Source of the DNA: Pseudomonas sp. GM79
Lineage (GTDB): Bacteria > Pseudomonadota > Gammaproteobacteria > Pseudomonadales > Pseudomonadaceae
Length of the DNA stretch: 64,000 nucleotides
NCBI RefSeq assembly: GCF_000282495.1
Contig: NZ_AKJE01000025.1
Location: 124,001-188,000 of the forward strand
Reading direction: 5' to 3'
Part shown: positions 1 to 8,036 of the stretch, piece after piece
Numbering within the stretch: the first letter of the stretch is position 1
Layout of the letters: each line of letters opens with the position of its first letter
Notes under the pieces: model-generated
Seen by the model: only the letters and a program-made list of their open reading frames with translations
Told to the model about the DNA's origin: nothing
Databases searched by the model: none
Position numbers and translations under genes: made by a program

Positions 1-416
1 CGAAATTTCGACAGGCCCAAGGCCACGCCGGCTTCACGGTGACCCTTGGGGATCGCCAGAATCGCACCGCGAAACACTTCCGTGGCGTAGGCGCCGAAGC
101 ACAGTCCCAGCGCAATCACGCCGGCGGCGAAGGCATTGAGTTCGAGGTCGGGGTTGCCGAAGAACTCGCCCAAGGCACGCATCAAGTTGACTGTGCCGAA
201 GTAGATCAACAGCACCCAGAGCAATTCCGGGATGCCGCGAACCAGCGTGGAATAAGTGCCGCCAAGCCATTGCAGCGGCTTGTACGGGGAAGTCTTGGCC
301 AAGGCGCCGAGCAGACCGAGCACCAGCCCCAGGCACAAGGCCGAGAGTGCCAGTTTCACAGTCATCAGCGCACCAGCGGCGAGCGCCGGGCCGAATCCGT
401 AGAGGTCGATAATCAT
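1..416 (-). CDS. Polar amino-acid ABC transporter permease (HisQ/ArtQ type), partial
   Basis: This is the N-terminal 138 residues of an inner-membrane permease; the gene runs off the left edge of the window. The reading begins MIIDLYGFGPALAAGALMTV and shows at least two hydrophobic segments (about residues 15-40 and 55-75). Near the cut end, 'FRGAILAIPKGHREA' resembles the cytoplasmic EAA loop with which permeases of the HisQM/ArtQM family contact the ATPase. It is the third gene of a minus-strand operon after the ATPase and the binding protein, and a second permease probably follows outside the window. The substrate is probably a basic or other polar amino acid, inferred from the binding protein. 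Confidence 0.85.
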   Translation of the reverse strand, partial: MIIDLYGFGPALAAGALMTVKLALSALCLGLVLGLLGALAKTSPYKPLQWLGGTYSTLVRGIPELLWVLLIYFGTVNLMRALGEFFGNPDLELNAFAAGVIALGLCFGAYATEVFRGAILAIPKGHREAGVALGLSKF

Positions 417-494
417 GGATTTCTATTCAAATCGCGGCAGGCAATGCGAAGGACCGGCACCGTCAGAGAACGGCGCCGGCCAGGCAGCTCAGAA

Positions 495-1241
495 TCAGTA
501 GATGCTGAACGGGAAGTACTTGTCGTTGATCTTTTTATAGGTGCCGTCAGCGACGATTTCTTTCAGCGCAGCGTCCAGCTTCTCGCGGATCGGGTCGTTC
601 TTGCGCACAGCGATACCGATCTTGTCGCTTTCTTCCACCGGGTCGCCCTTGAATTCGTAAGCACGGCCGGCGTCGCTTTTCAGCCACTCGTAGTTGACGT
701 ATTTGTCGGCCAGGATGGCGTCCAGACGACCCGAAGTCAGGTCCAGGTAGGCGTTTTCCTGGGTGTCGTAGAGTTTGATTTCGACGCCTTCCATGTTGTC
801 TTCCAGCCAGGTGCCGGCCAGGGTCGCGCGTTGAGCGCCGATAACCTTGCCTTGCAACGAAGCCTTGTCGGTCTTGAAGTCGACGTTTTTCGGTGCGATG
901 AACTGCAGCTTGTTGGAGTAGTACGGGGCGGTGAAGTCCACTGCTTGCTTACGCTCGTCAGTGATCGACATCGAGGAGATCAGGAAGTCGAACTTCTTGG
1001 CGTTCAGCGCCGGGATGATGCCGTCCCAGTCGGACGTAACCACGGTGCACTCGACTTTCATCTTGGCGCACAGGGCATCGCCGATATCTTTGTCGAAGCC
1101 GACGACATTGCCACTGGCATCTTTGTTGTTGAACGGCGGGTAGGCCGCTTCGATGCCCATCTTCAAGGTCTCGGCGGCGACACCGGCACTGAAGGCCAGG
1201 GTGACGGCAGCGGCCAGGAAGATTTTTTTGTAGTTCTGCAT
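495..1241 (-). CDS. Periplasmic amino-acid-binding protein (ArgT/HisJ family)
   Basis: A 248-residue solute-binding protein of the SBP_bac_3 family, the periplasmic receptor of the adjacent ABC transporter. A signal peptide covers about residues 1-23 (MQNYKKIFLAAAV... with cleavage after VAA). The family signature 'GFDKDIGDALCAKM' sits near residue 48, and 'GAQRATLAGTW' carries the arginine expected to bind the ligand carboxylate. The start at 1241 is preferred to longer frames because it begins the signal peptide directly. There are 13 bp between the ATPase stop and this start. The best family match is lysine/arginine/ornithine- or histidine-binding proteins, but the exact ligand cannot be read from sequence. 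Confidence 0.9.
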   Translation of the reverse strand: MQNYKKIFLAAAVTLAFSAGVAAETLKMGIEAAYPPFNNKDASGNVVGFDKDIGDALCAKMKVECTVVTSDWDGIIPALNAKKFDFLISSMSITDERKQAVDFTAPYYSNKLQFIAPKNVDFKTDKASLQGKVIGAQRATLAGTWLEDNMEGVEIKLYDTQENAYLDLTSGRLDAILADKYVNYEWLKSDAGRAYEFKGDPVEESDKIGIAVRKNDPIREKLDAALKEIVADGTYKKINDKYFPFSIY

Positions 1242-1254
1242 GCGAGTAGCTCCG

Positions 1255-2028
1255 TTAGCGGTTGCTGGACATGAATTGTTTGCAGCGCGCCGAAAGCGGG
1301 TTTTCGAACACCTGCTGTGGCGATCCTTGTTCTTCGACCAGGCCTTGGTGGAGGAACACCACTTCGCTGGACACCTGACGGGCAAAGCTCATTTCGTGGG
1401 TCACGAGCAGCATGGTGCGGCCTTCTTCGGCCAATGCGCGGATGACATTAAGTACTTCCTGGACCATTTCCGGGTCAAGGGCGGAGGTGGGTTCGTCGAA
1501 CAGAATGACCTTGGGCTGCATCGCCAGGGTGCGGGCGATGGCCGCGCGTTGCTGCTGGCCGCCGGAGAGTTGCGCCGGGTAGGCGTGACGCTTGTCAGCG
1601 ATGCCGACCTTGGCCAGCAAGGCTTCGGCGACTTCAATGGCTTCGGCCTTACTTTGGCCGAGTACGCGGCGTGGGGCTTCGATGATGTTGTCGAGCACGC
1701 TCATGTGCGGCCAGAGATTAAAGTTTTGAAATACAAAACCGATCTCGCTGCGCAGGCGATTGATCTGCTTGCCGTCGGCAGCGACCAATTCGCCGTTCTT
1801 GGCGGCTTTGAGCTTGAGTTCTTCGCCGGCTACCAGGATCTGGCCCTGATGCGGGTTTTCCAGCAGGTTGATGCAGCGCAGGAACGTGGACTTGCCGGAA
1901 CCGGAGGAACCCAGGATCGAGATCACATCACCGTCGCGGGCGGTCAGCGAGATGCCTTTGAGCACCTCAAGCTGTCCGTAGCGTTTGTGCAAGTTGCGGA
2001 TTTCAAGCGCGGGCGTGGCCTCAGCCAT
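1255..2028 (-). CDS. Polar amino-acid ABC transporter ATP-binding protein (HisP/ArtP type)
   Basis: A 257-residue ABC ATPase that energises the importer encoded downstream on the same strand. Walker A is GSSGSGKST at residues 40-48, the signature is LSGGQQQR, and Walker B with the following glutamate is VILFDEPTSALDP; the switch histidine lies in VTHEMSFA. Length and the insert after the beta-strand region (AGEELKLKAAKNGELVAADG) match HisP/GlnQ-type proteins. It is the first gene of the operon ATPase, binding protein, permease. The upstream region is shared with the divergent gabP-like gene. Confidence 0.92.
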   Translation of the reverse strand: MAEATPALEIRNLHKRYGQLEVLKGISLTARDGDVISILGSSGSGKSTFLRCINLLENPHQGQILVAGEELKLKAAKNGELVAADGKQINRLRSEIGFVFQNFNLWPHMSVLDNIIEAPRRVLGQSKAEAIEVAEALLAKVGIADKRHAYPAQLSGGQQQRAAIARTLAMQPKVILFDEPTSALDPEMVQEVLNVIRALAEEGRTMLLVTHEMSFARQVSSEVVFLHQGLVEEQGSPQQVFENPLSARCKQFMSSNR

Positions 2029-2304
2029 GTGCGTTCCTCATAGTGTTTTGCGCTCCTGCTATTGGCGGCCTTCCTGGCGAGGCGGCCAAGCTAGCATAGC
2101 GTTCGAATGGCAGCCAACAGCGCTACGGACGGTAAACGGGTGGCATGTGGCAGGTTGTCGCATCGGCACAGCAGACTGTCGCCCCATCAACAACCGAACA
2201 GCCGTTTGAACACGCTTGGACGTGGCTGTCGCGTAAAAAAAGGCGCGATGTTGCCAGCTTTGGCGGGGTGTTGGAAGCGCTAACCGGACAAACGTTCCTG
2301 ATCT

Positions 2305-2319
2305 GCACTTTTATTGTGC
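2305..2319. promoter_or_regulatory. Candidate NtrC-type enhancer site
   Basis: The sequence GCACTTTTATTGTGC fits the dyad GCAC-N7-GTGC of NtrC sites. It lies about 170 bp upstream of the sigma-54 promoter of the gabP-like gene and 277 bp upstream of the divergent ABC ATPase. A second inverted repeat, TGCGCACC...GGTGCGCA, overlaps its right half and extends to about 2353. The rest of the 2029-2580 gap shows no gene. Confidence 0.45.
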
Positions 2320-2472
2320 GCACCTGTATTTCTTGATGTGTTTTTGGTGCGCAGATTCGTTACTGAAGTGGGTGGCAGGGTAACGCTCTGGCGAAATGCC
2401 ATTAATCTCAATGACTTGCGATAACTGCTCGATCTGCGTGCAGGCCCCGTGTAACGGGCGAGTGAAACATTT

Positions 2473-2488
2473 TGGCGCACTTATTGCG
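2473..2488 (+). promoter_or_regulatory. Sigma-54 (-24/-12) promoter of the gabP-like gene
   Basis: TGGCGCACTTATTGCG fits the RpoN consensus TGGCAC-N5-TTGC with the correct 10-bp distance between the GG and GC dinucleotides. Transcription would start near 2500, leaving an 80-nt leader before the ATG at 2581. This argues against an earlier in-frame start at 2488, which would sit inside the promoter. Confidence 0.7.
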
Positions 2489-2580
2489 TGCAGAATAAGA
2501 AACGCCCTGTTGGATTCTTTTTACGAGAAGGAATGTCAGACCGGGCCGACGTCATCGCTTTACTTGCAAAGGTAGTTTTA

Positions 2581-3975
2581 ATGAGCAGTAGCCAAAGCTC
2601 CTCCAATGGTCTCGAACAGGGGCTAAAACCGCGTCATGTGACCATGCTGTCGATCGCCGGAGTAATCGGCGCCGGCCTGTTCGTCGGCTCCGGCCACGCC
2701 ATTGCCGCTGCCGGCCCGGCTGTGCTGTTGGCTTATGCGGCCGCCGGTGCCCTAGTGGTTCTGGTCATGCGAATGCTCGGCGAGATGGCCGTTGCATCGC
2801 CAGACACGGGGTCCTTCTCGACATACGCCGATCGCGCGATCGGTCACTGGGCCGGTTTCACCATCGGCTGGCTCTACTGGTGGTTCTGGGTTCTGGTCAT
2901 CCCGCTGGAGGCTAACGCTGCCGCGACCATTCTGCATGCCTGGTTCCCGAACGTGGCGATCTGGGCCTTCACCTTGGTTATCACCTTGCTGCTGACGGCG
3001 ACCAACCTGTTCAGCGTGAAGAACTACGGAGAATTCGAGTTCTGGTTCGCCCTGGTCAAAGTCGTAGCGATCATCGGCTTTATCGGTCTTGGCATTCTGG
3101 CAATCTTCGGCTTCCTGCCGACCAGCCAGGTCAGCGGCGTGTCGCATTTGTTTGACACTCAAGGCTTCCTGCCAAACGGCATGGGCGCGGTGCTGGGTGC
3201 CATCCTGACCACTATGTTTTCCTTCATGGGCACTGAGATCGTGACCATTGCGGCCGCGGAATCGAAGAACCCTGGCCAGCAGATTTCCAAGGCTACCAAC
3301 TCGGTGATCTGGCGGATTGGCTTGTTCTACCTCGTCTCCATCTTCATCGTTGTGGCCTTGGTGCCATGGAATGACCCGATTCTGGCCAGTGTCGGTTCCT
3401 ACCAGACCGTGCTGGAGCGCATGGGTATCCCGAATGCCAAGCTGATCGTCGATATTGTGGTTCTGGTTGCGGTAACCAGCTGCCTGAACTCGGCGCTCTA
3501 CACTGCTTCGCGCATGATGTTCTCGTTGGGCAAACGCGGCGATGCGCCGGCCGTTTCCCAGCGCACCAACAGCAGCGGCACACCTTACTGGGCTGTGATG
3601 CTGTCGACCGCTGCTGCGTTTCTTGCAGTGTTCGCTAACTACGTGGCCCCGGCCGCTGTATTCGAATTCCTGCTGGCCAGCTCGGGCGCCATCGCGTTGC
3701 TGGTGTACCTGGTGATCGCGTTTTCGCAACTGCGTATGCGCAAACAGCGTATGGCTCGCGGTGAAAAAATCGCCTTCAGCATGTGGCTGTTCCCGGGCCT
3801 GACCTACGCAGTGATCGTATTCATTGTCGCGGCGCTGACCATCATGCTGTTCCAGGAAGCCCATCGCGTGGAGATTCTCGCGACCGGTTTGCTGAGCCTT
3901 TTGGTAGTGGCTGCCGGGTTGTTTGTGGCTCGCCGTCGCAAGCTGGAGCGGCGTGGAGCGGTGGTGTTGAATTGA
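2581..3975 (+). CDS. gabP: GABA permease-like APC transporter
   Basis: A 464-residue inner-membrane amino-acid:proton symporter of the APC superfamily (amino acid transporter, AAT family). The first helix carries the unwound motif IAGVIGAGLFVGSG (residues 25-38), which binds the substrate backbone. About twelve hydrophobic segments follow, and the conserved 'GEMAVASPDTGSFSTYAD' loop after helix 2 is typical of GabP and related permeases. The start is set at 2581 because a sigma-54 promoter occupies 2473-2488. The gene is monocistronic, with a strong terminator directly after it. GABA is the most likely substrate by resemblance, but another small amino acid cannot be excluded. Confidence 0.8.
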   Translation: MSSSQSSSNGLEQGLKPRHVTMLSIAGVIGAGLFVGSGHAIAAAGPAVLLAYAAAGALVVLVMRMLGEMAVASPDTGSFSTYADRAIGHWAGFTIGWLYWWFWVLVIPLEANAAATILHAWFPNVAIWAFTLVITLLLTATNLFSVKNYGEFEFWFALVKVVAIIGFIGLGILAIFGFLPTSQVSGVSHLFDTQGFLPNGMGAVLGAILTTMFSFMGTEIVTIAAAESKNPGQQISKATNSVIWRIGLFYLVSIFIVVALVPWNDPILASVGSYQTVLERMGIPNAKLIVDIVVLVAVTSCLNSALYTASRMMFSLGKRGDAPAVSQRTNSSGTPYWAVMLSTAAAFLAVFANYVAPAAVFEFLLASSGAIALLVYLVIAFSQLRMRKQRMARGEKIAFSMWLFPGLTYAVIVFIVAALTIMLFQEAHRVEILATGLLSLLVVAAGLFVARRRKLERRGAVVLN

Positions 3976-3992
3976 TTCGCACTGCGTAACGC

Positions 3993-4030
3993 AAAACGGC
4001 CGCTGTCAGTGATGACAAGCGGCCGTTTTT
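3993..4030 (+). terminator. Rho-independent terminator after gabP
   Basis: A perfect 12-bp stem, AAAACGGCCGCT / AGCGGCCGTTTT, ends in a T run. It lies 18 bp past the gabP-like stop and could also stop transcription arriving from the minus-strand genes at 4046 onward. Confidence 0.85.
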
Positions 4031-4045
4031 ACTTGCGGGGAGGCG

Positions 4046-4498
4046 TTACTCCGCCTTTTCGACCGGCAGGTCCAGCGACTGGCGATAACTGTCCAGCGCA
4101 TCGCCAAAGTCGGTGATGAATTGCGGGTCGGTCAGCCAGGCCTGGGCGGCATCGCGGTCCATGCCATCAGCCCACATGCGGTAGTCGATCAGCATGTCGG
4201 CGGCCAAGTGCGTGGCGGCCATGGCTTCGTTGTCGGCGTTTTCCATGTCCAGCAGTTCTGGATGATCGCTGATGATTTCGGCGAGGTTCGACAGCAGGGT
4301 CAGCAGCATGTCGTTGCGGCTGGTGGCTTCTGCATCGCGCATTTTGCTGAACATCGCCAGGGTGTATTCCGGGATCGGCTCACCGATGTCGCCCAGATCA
4401 TCGTCCAGCGCGGCGGGTTTTCTGCCGTGGATATTGATTTGCTTGGCTTTGATCTTGGCGCGTTTGGCGCGTTTCTGTTGCTTGTTCAGGGATGCCAT
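4046..4498 (-). CDS. Small acidic protein with basic N-terminus, copy 2 of a tandem pair
   Basis: A 150-residue protein of no function I recognise. Residues 1-20 (MASLNKQQKRAKRAKIKAKQ) are strongly basic, and the remainder is acidic and predicted helical. It is clearly related to the protein encoded just upstream: the same basic head, then a shared pattern 'L..MF/LFKKM.DAE..S', 'IL/LIDYR.W', and a C-terminal 'F..D..DA..S/A'. The two genes are separated by 6 bp, so they are co-transcribed and probably arose by duplication. There is no signal peptide or membrane segment. A nucleic-acid or ribosome-binding role for the lysine-rich head is only a guess. Confidence 0.75.
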   Translation of the reverse strand: MASLNKQQKRAKRAKIKAKQINIHGRKPAALDDDLGDIGEPIPEYTLAMFSKMRDAEATSRNDMLLTLLSNLAEIISDHPELLDMENADNEAMAATHLAADMLIDYRMWADGMDRDAAQAWLTDPQFITDFGDALDSYRQSLDLPVEKAE

Positions 4499-4504
4499 GG
4501 GAAC

Positions 4505-4921
4505 TCAGTCTGGTTTCTGTTGGGTTTGGGCTGCGATAGCGTCGGACGCCGCCACGTAGTCAGCCTGGAAGGCCGCAGATTCGATCCACGCCAGGGCGCC
4601 GGCTTCGTCGGTCTCGGTGGACCATTGGCGGTATTCGATCAGTGCCGCGAGGATGAAGTCCATTGCGCCTTCTTCGCCTTCCTGCTCGTACACCAGTTCC
4701 AGCAGCGGGTCTTCGAGGAAGGCTGCGCACATCGCTCGCTGACTGATTTTTTCGGCGTCGATCATTTTCTTGAACAGTTCGGTCAGGTCCACCGATTCGA
4801 AGTCGATGCGATCGTCGTTCGGGTCCAGCTCGACCGGCGCAGCGGCCCGCTGGGTGCGGTTCTGCTTGGCCTTGGCTTTGGCGCGGGAGGCGCGTTTGTT
4901 CTGCTTGTTGGCGGAGGCCAT
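4505..4921 (-). CDS. Small acidic protein with basic N-terminus, copy 1 of a tandem pair
   Basis: A 138-residue protein, unrecognised, and paralogous to the one encoded immediately downstream. Residues 1-21 are basic (MASANKQNKRASRAKAKAKQN), followed by an acidic helical body with 'LTELFKKMIDAEKIS' and 'ALIEYRQWSTETDEAGALAWI'. The ATG at 4921 was chosen because it starts the basic head conserved in both paralogues; longer frames only read into the upstream hydrolase gene. It lies 37 bp after the hydrolase stop and probably forms one unit with it and the downstream copy. Confidence 0.75.
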   Translation of the reverse strand: MASANKQNKRASRAKAKAKQNRTQRAAAPVELDPNDDRIDFESVDLTELFKKMIDAEKISQRAMCAAFLEDPLLELVYEQEGEEGAMDFILAALIEYRQWSTETDEAGALAWIESAAFQADYVAASDAIAAQTQQKPD

Positions 4922-4958
4922 GGGCGTCGTTCCGTAATTCGTTGAGGGGGCGCATCCA

Positions 4959-5933
4959 TCAACTGCGTGGCACTCGCCGCCCGGGTGTATCGGGGGCCAG
5001 CTCGCCGGTTCGCAGCCAGGACAATGCAATGGGCCATAGTGTGGCTTGGTATGCGCTACGAAAAAAGGCGAAATGTCCGACTTCTTCTTCGCCGATATCT
5101 TCAGGGGTGATTCGCAGGTGGGTGTTTGTACTGCCAGTGAAGTAGCCGAGCAGGCGTTCGATGGCCGCAATGGTGCCATAGGGATCGTCGCTGAGGCTGA
5201 TCGCCAGGGTTTGGGCGGTGACATTGGCGAAGGGGAGCTGACCGTTTTTGGTGTGGATGACACGACCGCTGGGGCGTTTCTCGTATCGGGCGGTGGGCAT
5301 GCTCCAGTCGCGGACTACACCGGCCGGGGTGTCTTCGAGCCAGCCGAGGCGTTTGCCGGGAAAATAGCCATAAAGCAGGGTCATCAATGGCATCGTCACA
5401 TGCCACTTCCCAAACATTCGCCAGCGATGGGCAGGGGCATAGTCGCGCCAGTAAGCGAACTGCGCACCCACTGTCACCAGGCGTCGGATCACATGCCCCG
5501 AGGCGCCCAACCCTGCCGCACAGCCACCGAAGCTGTGGCCGACGACATCGATGGGTTGCTGTGGAAATTCGCGTTGCGCTCTTTGCAGCATTGCCTCGAA
5601 ATCCAGCGCGCCCCAGTCGGACCAAGAAGCCTCAAGCCCCTTCAGCGACGCAGGGCGCGACTCGCCGATGCCGCGGTAGTCATAGGTGATCACGTCGAAG
5701 CCGTTGGCGAACAGGTAATCGGCAAAGCGCGAGTAGTGTCGGCAACGGACTGAAGTAGCGGCGTTGATGATCACCACTGGACGGGTTGGGACTTGATTCG
5801 CATGCCGCCAGGTGAAGCCGCCAAGGATGAAGCCGTCGGCGGCGGGTTCCTTGAAAGAGTCACCAGGTGTGCCGGTGGGTAACGGCAATTCAAGTTGCGT
5901 CGGGGCCAGTGAGGGCATGTCCTGCAAATTCAT
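4959..5933 (-). CDS. Alpha/beta-hydrolase fold protein
   Basis: A 324-residue serine hydrolase of the alpha/beta fold. The nucleophile elbow is GHSFGG with Ser at about residue 134. The preceding strand carries 'VIINAATSVRCRHY' (oxyanion region, about 54-67), 'DYRGIGESRP' matches the conserved loop after strand 4, and a late 'GHFAFFR' supplies the likely catalytic histidine. There is no signal peptide, so it should be cytoplasmic. The ATG at 5933 has an AAAGG 12 bp upstream; a TTG at 5960 is an alternative start. The substrate is unknown. It heads a likely operon with the two small paralogous proteins downstream. Confidence 0.8.
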   Translation of the reverse strand: MNLQDMPSLAPTQLELPLPTGTPGDSFKEPAADGFILGGFTWRHANQVPTRPVVIINAATSVRCRHYSRFADYLFANGFDVITYDYRGIGESRPASLKGLEASWSDWGALDFEAMLQRAQREFPQQPIDVVGHSFGGCAAGLGASGHVIRRLVTVGAQFAYWRDYAPAHRWRMFGKWHVTMPLMTLLYGYFPGKRLGWLEDTPAGVVRDWSMPTARYEKRPSGRVIHTKNGQLPFANVTAQTLAISLSDDPYGTIAAIERLLGYFTGSTNTHLRITPEDIGEEEVGHFAFFRSAYQATLWPIALSWLRTGELAPDTPGRRVPRS

Positions 5934-6002
5934 CGGCTTTGAACCTTTGCGGTTAGCCAACCACCATAGTCTTCACGCCGTTTATGAACAATCCACTCGT
6001 GC

Positions 6003-7061
6003 TTATCGGGACCTCTGCTTGAGTAACCGCTCCTCAAGCACCGCCCATTCCCGATCCAGTTCTGTGCGAAGTTCCTCCTCGCTCGGCAGCACCAGTCTGT
6101 AGGTACTGGCGAACAGTTGTTCATTGCCTTGCAGCACTGAATAGCGCACCACCGATTCATCTTTTTGCGCGCAGAGAATAAGGCCGACGGTGGGGCCATC
6201 CTCCTGTCCGCGCTTGAGGTCGTCGTACATGCGCACGTACATGTCCATCTGGCCGACATCCTGGTGGGTCAGTACGCCGCGCTTGATGTCGAAGATGACG
6301 AAGCACTTGAGCAGGTAGTTGTAGAACACCAGGTCGATGTAGAAGTCTTTGCTCTCGGTACTGATGCGTTGCTGGCGAGCGATGAAGGCGAAGCCTTTGC
6401 CCAGTTCGAGCAGGAAGCCCTGGAGTTGATTGATCAAGGCTTGTTCAAGTTCGCTTTCCTGGATCAAGCCCGCATTGGGCAGGCCGAGAAACTCCAGTAG
6501 CACGGGGTCCCGGAGGAATTCCCGAGGGCTGGCGTTCATTTGTTGGATGTTGGTGTCGGCTTCCTGTTTGACGGCGGACCGGTCGCGACTCGCCAGCAGG
6601 CGTTCGTAATAGAGGGTATTGATCTGGCGCTCGAGGGCGCGACTTGACCAGTTCTGCAGAGCAGATTCGTTCATGTACCAGTGGCGAGCGTTGTCGTTGT
6701 CGACTCGTAGCAGTCTGCGGTAGTGGGTCCAGCTCAATTCGTGACGCAGTGCGTCACGAATTGGGAATGCTTGATAGAACTGGCGCATGTAGCGAAGGTT
6801 GGAAGCGTCGAAGCCTTTCCCAAACTCCGACGTCAGTACTTTCGCCAGCGTCGATAGCAGTTGCTTGCCATAAACCGCCCGTCGAGCGCCTTCCTGCTCG
6901 AACTCCACAATATGTCGTCCGATTTGCCAACAGGTTTGCACCTGAACGGTATCGACCGCTCGCAGCACCTTCTGACGCGCTTCACGGATCAACTCGCCAA
7001 GATTGCCGAGCAGTGAAGTGATCTGTGGATCTTGAGTGTTACCAGGTTTGAGGGAGTTCAT
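6003..7061 (-). CDS. PDDEXK nuclease-domain protein (DUF1016/YhcG family)
   Basis: A 352-residue protein with the two-part build of the YhcG family. The N-terminal DUF1016 helical domain covers about residues 15-170, with 'VQTCWQIGRHIVEFEQEG', 'SNLRYMRQFYQAFP' and 'ELSWTHYRRLLRV'. The C-terminal PDDEXK nuclease-like domain covers about 178-345, with E207, D243 in FYIDLVFY, and D258-I-K260 as the D/E-x-K element, followed by Gln271 in DVGQMDMY. All core residues of a nuclease appear present. The family is often associated with restriction or defence loci, but here the gene stands alone among housekeeping genes. Function in this strain is not known. Confidence 0.85.
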   Translation of the reverse strand: MNSLKPGNTQDPQITSLLGNLGELIREARQKVLRAVDTVQVQTCWQIGRHIVEFEQEGARRAVYGKQLLSTLAKVLTSEFGKGFDASNLRYMRQFYQAFPIRDALRHELSWTHYRRLLRVDNDNARHWYMNESALQNWSSRALERQINTLYYERLLASRDRSAVKQEADTNIQQMNASPREFLRDPVLLEFLGLPNAGLIQESELEQALINQLQGFLLELGKGFAFIARQQRISTESKDFYIDLVFYNYLLKCFVIFDIKRGVLTHQDVGQMDMYVRMYDDLKRGQEDGPTVGLILCAQKDESVVRYSVLQGNEQLFASTYRLVLPSEEELRTELDREWAVLEERLLKQRSR

Positions 7062-7323
7062 GAGATTTTCCGCGGCTGAAGGAAACGAGCGGAAGAGGAT
7101 GGCAAGAGAGTGATAGTCCGCGATGCCGGGCGTTGCTGGTAAATCGGAAGGAAAGGCGAATTTGCATTGCAGGACCGGGCCGACGGAACCCCATGCATGA
7201 GGAGCACATCACGTAGTCCGATTCGCAGTGAGCCCAAGTGCTAATCGATCTAAAACTTGAACATTCGGTAACAAATCTAAAAAGAGTAACGATTGGGTTC
7301 TGAGTAACCCGGGAGTCGCCATC

Positions 7324-7773
7324 ATGAAGAACGTCCATTCATTCATGCTGCCCATCGCCGCCGTCGGCGTACTGATGTTTCCAGTCGTGCTTAACGCCGC
7401 CAGTCTTGAACCGATCGATCCCTCAGGCGTGCAAGTCCAGCAGCAACAGCAAAACGGGATTACCTACCTGTCCGGCGGTATCGGAGAGGATGAGGCTAAA
7501 GCTATCCAGCAAACGCAGGGCTACAACCTGCACATGACCTTCTCCACCGGACCGAAGGACGAATATGTTCCAGATGTGAATCTGGTCATTCAGAAAAACC
7601 CGGGGCAGCCTGTGCTGACACTGAGTGAGGCCGGCCCGCTGGTTTACGTACAGCTGCCACCTGGCAAGTACACCGTCGTCGCGACACGCAATGGTGAGGA
7701 GCGGCGTGATACGGCGGAGGTAGGAAGCGGCGCTGCTCGCAATTTGGTCTTCCACTGGGGGACTGAAAACTAG
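7324..7773 (+). CDS. Small exported protein with a carboxypeptidase-regulatory-like beta domain
   Basis: A 149-residue protein that I recognise only as a type. A signal peptide spans residues 1-26 (ending VVLNAA). The mature part starts with a glutamine-rich stretch (VQVQQQQQNG), and the C-terminal segment 'AGPLVYVQLPPGKYTVVATRNGEERRDTAEVG' is typical of a transthyretin- or CarboxypepD_reg-like beta sandwich. A GGGAG ribosome-binding site sits 9 bp before the ATG. It is probably periplasmic. It is monocistronic, with a bidirectional terminator downstream. Confidence 0.75.
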   Translation: MKNVHSFMLPIAAVGVLMFPVVLNAASLEPIDPSGVQVQQQQQNGITYLSGGIGEDEAKAIQQTQGYNLHMTFSTGPKDEYVPDVNLVIQKNPGQPVLTLSEAGPLVYVQLPPGKYTVVATRNGEERRDTAEVGSGAARNLVFHWGTEN

Positions 7774-7820
7774 CCGAAGAGAGACGCTCGCACGATGCCT
7801 GATCAAATCGCGGGCATAAA

Positions 7821-7850
7821 AAAACCCTGAATCTTGCGATTCAGGGTTTT
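7821..7850. terminator. Bidirectional terminator between a small exported protein gene and tRNA-Phe
   Basis: A perfect 13-bp stem, AAAACCCTGAATC / GATTCAGGGTTTT, with loop TTGC. A/T tracts on both sides let it end the plus-strand gene at 7773 and the minus-strand tRNA. Confidence 0.85.
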
Positions 7851-7857
7851 CGGTATT

Positions 7858-7933
7858 TGGTGCCCAGAGACGGAATCGAACCGCCGACACGGGGATTTTC
7901 AATCCCCTGCTCTACCGACTGAGCTATCTGGGC
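7858..7933 (-). tRNA. tRNA-Phe (GAA)
   Basis: This 76-nt tRNA reads GCCCAGATAGCTCAGTCGG... on the minus strand, with an acceptor stem GCCCAGA/TCTGGGC, a T-arm GGTTCGATTCC and an encoded CCA end. The anticodon loop TTGAAAA within the stem GGGGA/TCCCC gives anticodon GAA, i.e. phenylalanine. No integrase or duplicated 3' end is seen nearby, so it is not being used as an attachment site here. Confidence 0.95.
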
Positions 7934-7943
7934 AACGGGGCGC

Positions 7944-7972
7944 ATTAAACTGGTTTTTCAGGGGGTCGTCAA
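7944..7972 (-). promoter_or_regulatory. Sigma-70 promoter of tRNA-Phe
   Basis: Read on the minus strand: -35 TTGACG, a 17-bp spacer, then -10 TTTAAT, with a GC-rich discriminator (GCGCCCC) before the start site. That discriminator is typical of growth-rate and ppGpp-controlled stable RNA promoters. Confidence 0.75.
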
Positions 7973-8036
7973 GAAAGTTTTCAAAAAAATTTTAATTATT
8001 ACCGTCGCTTACGATCCACCCCCCGAAAAAGCGGGG

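Noticed and set aside
2488..2580. Longer N-terminus for the gabP-like protein (in-frame start at 2488)
   Set aside because: The codon overlaps the -12 box of the sigma-54 promoter, the extra 31 residues are not of the permease family, and the family start fits 2581.
7858..7933. tRNA-Phe as an integration site
   Set aside because: No integrase, no repeat of the tRNA 3' end and ordinary neighbours.
8015..8036. Terminator after yggX (CCCCG...CGGGG)
   Set aside because: A five-pair stem followed by G/A-rich sequence and no T run, so not convincing.
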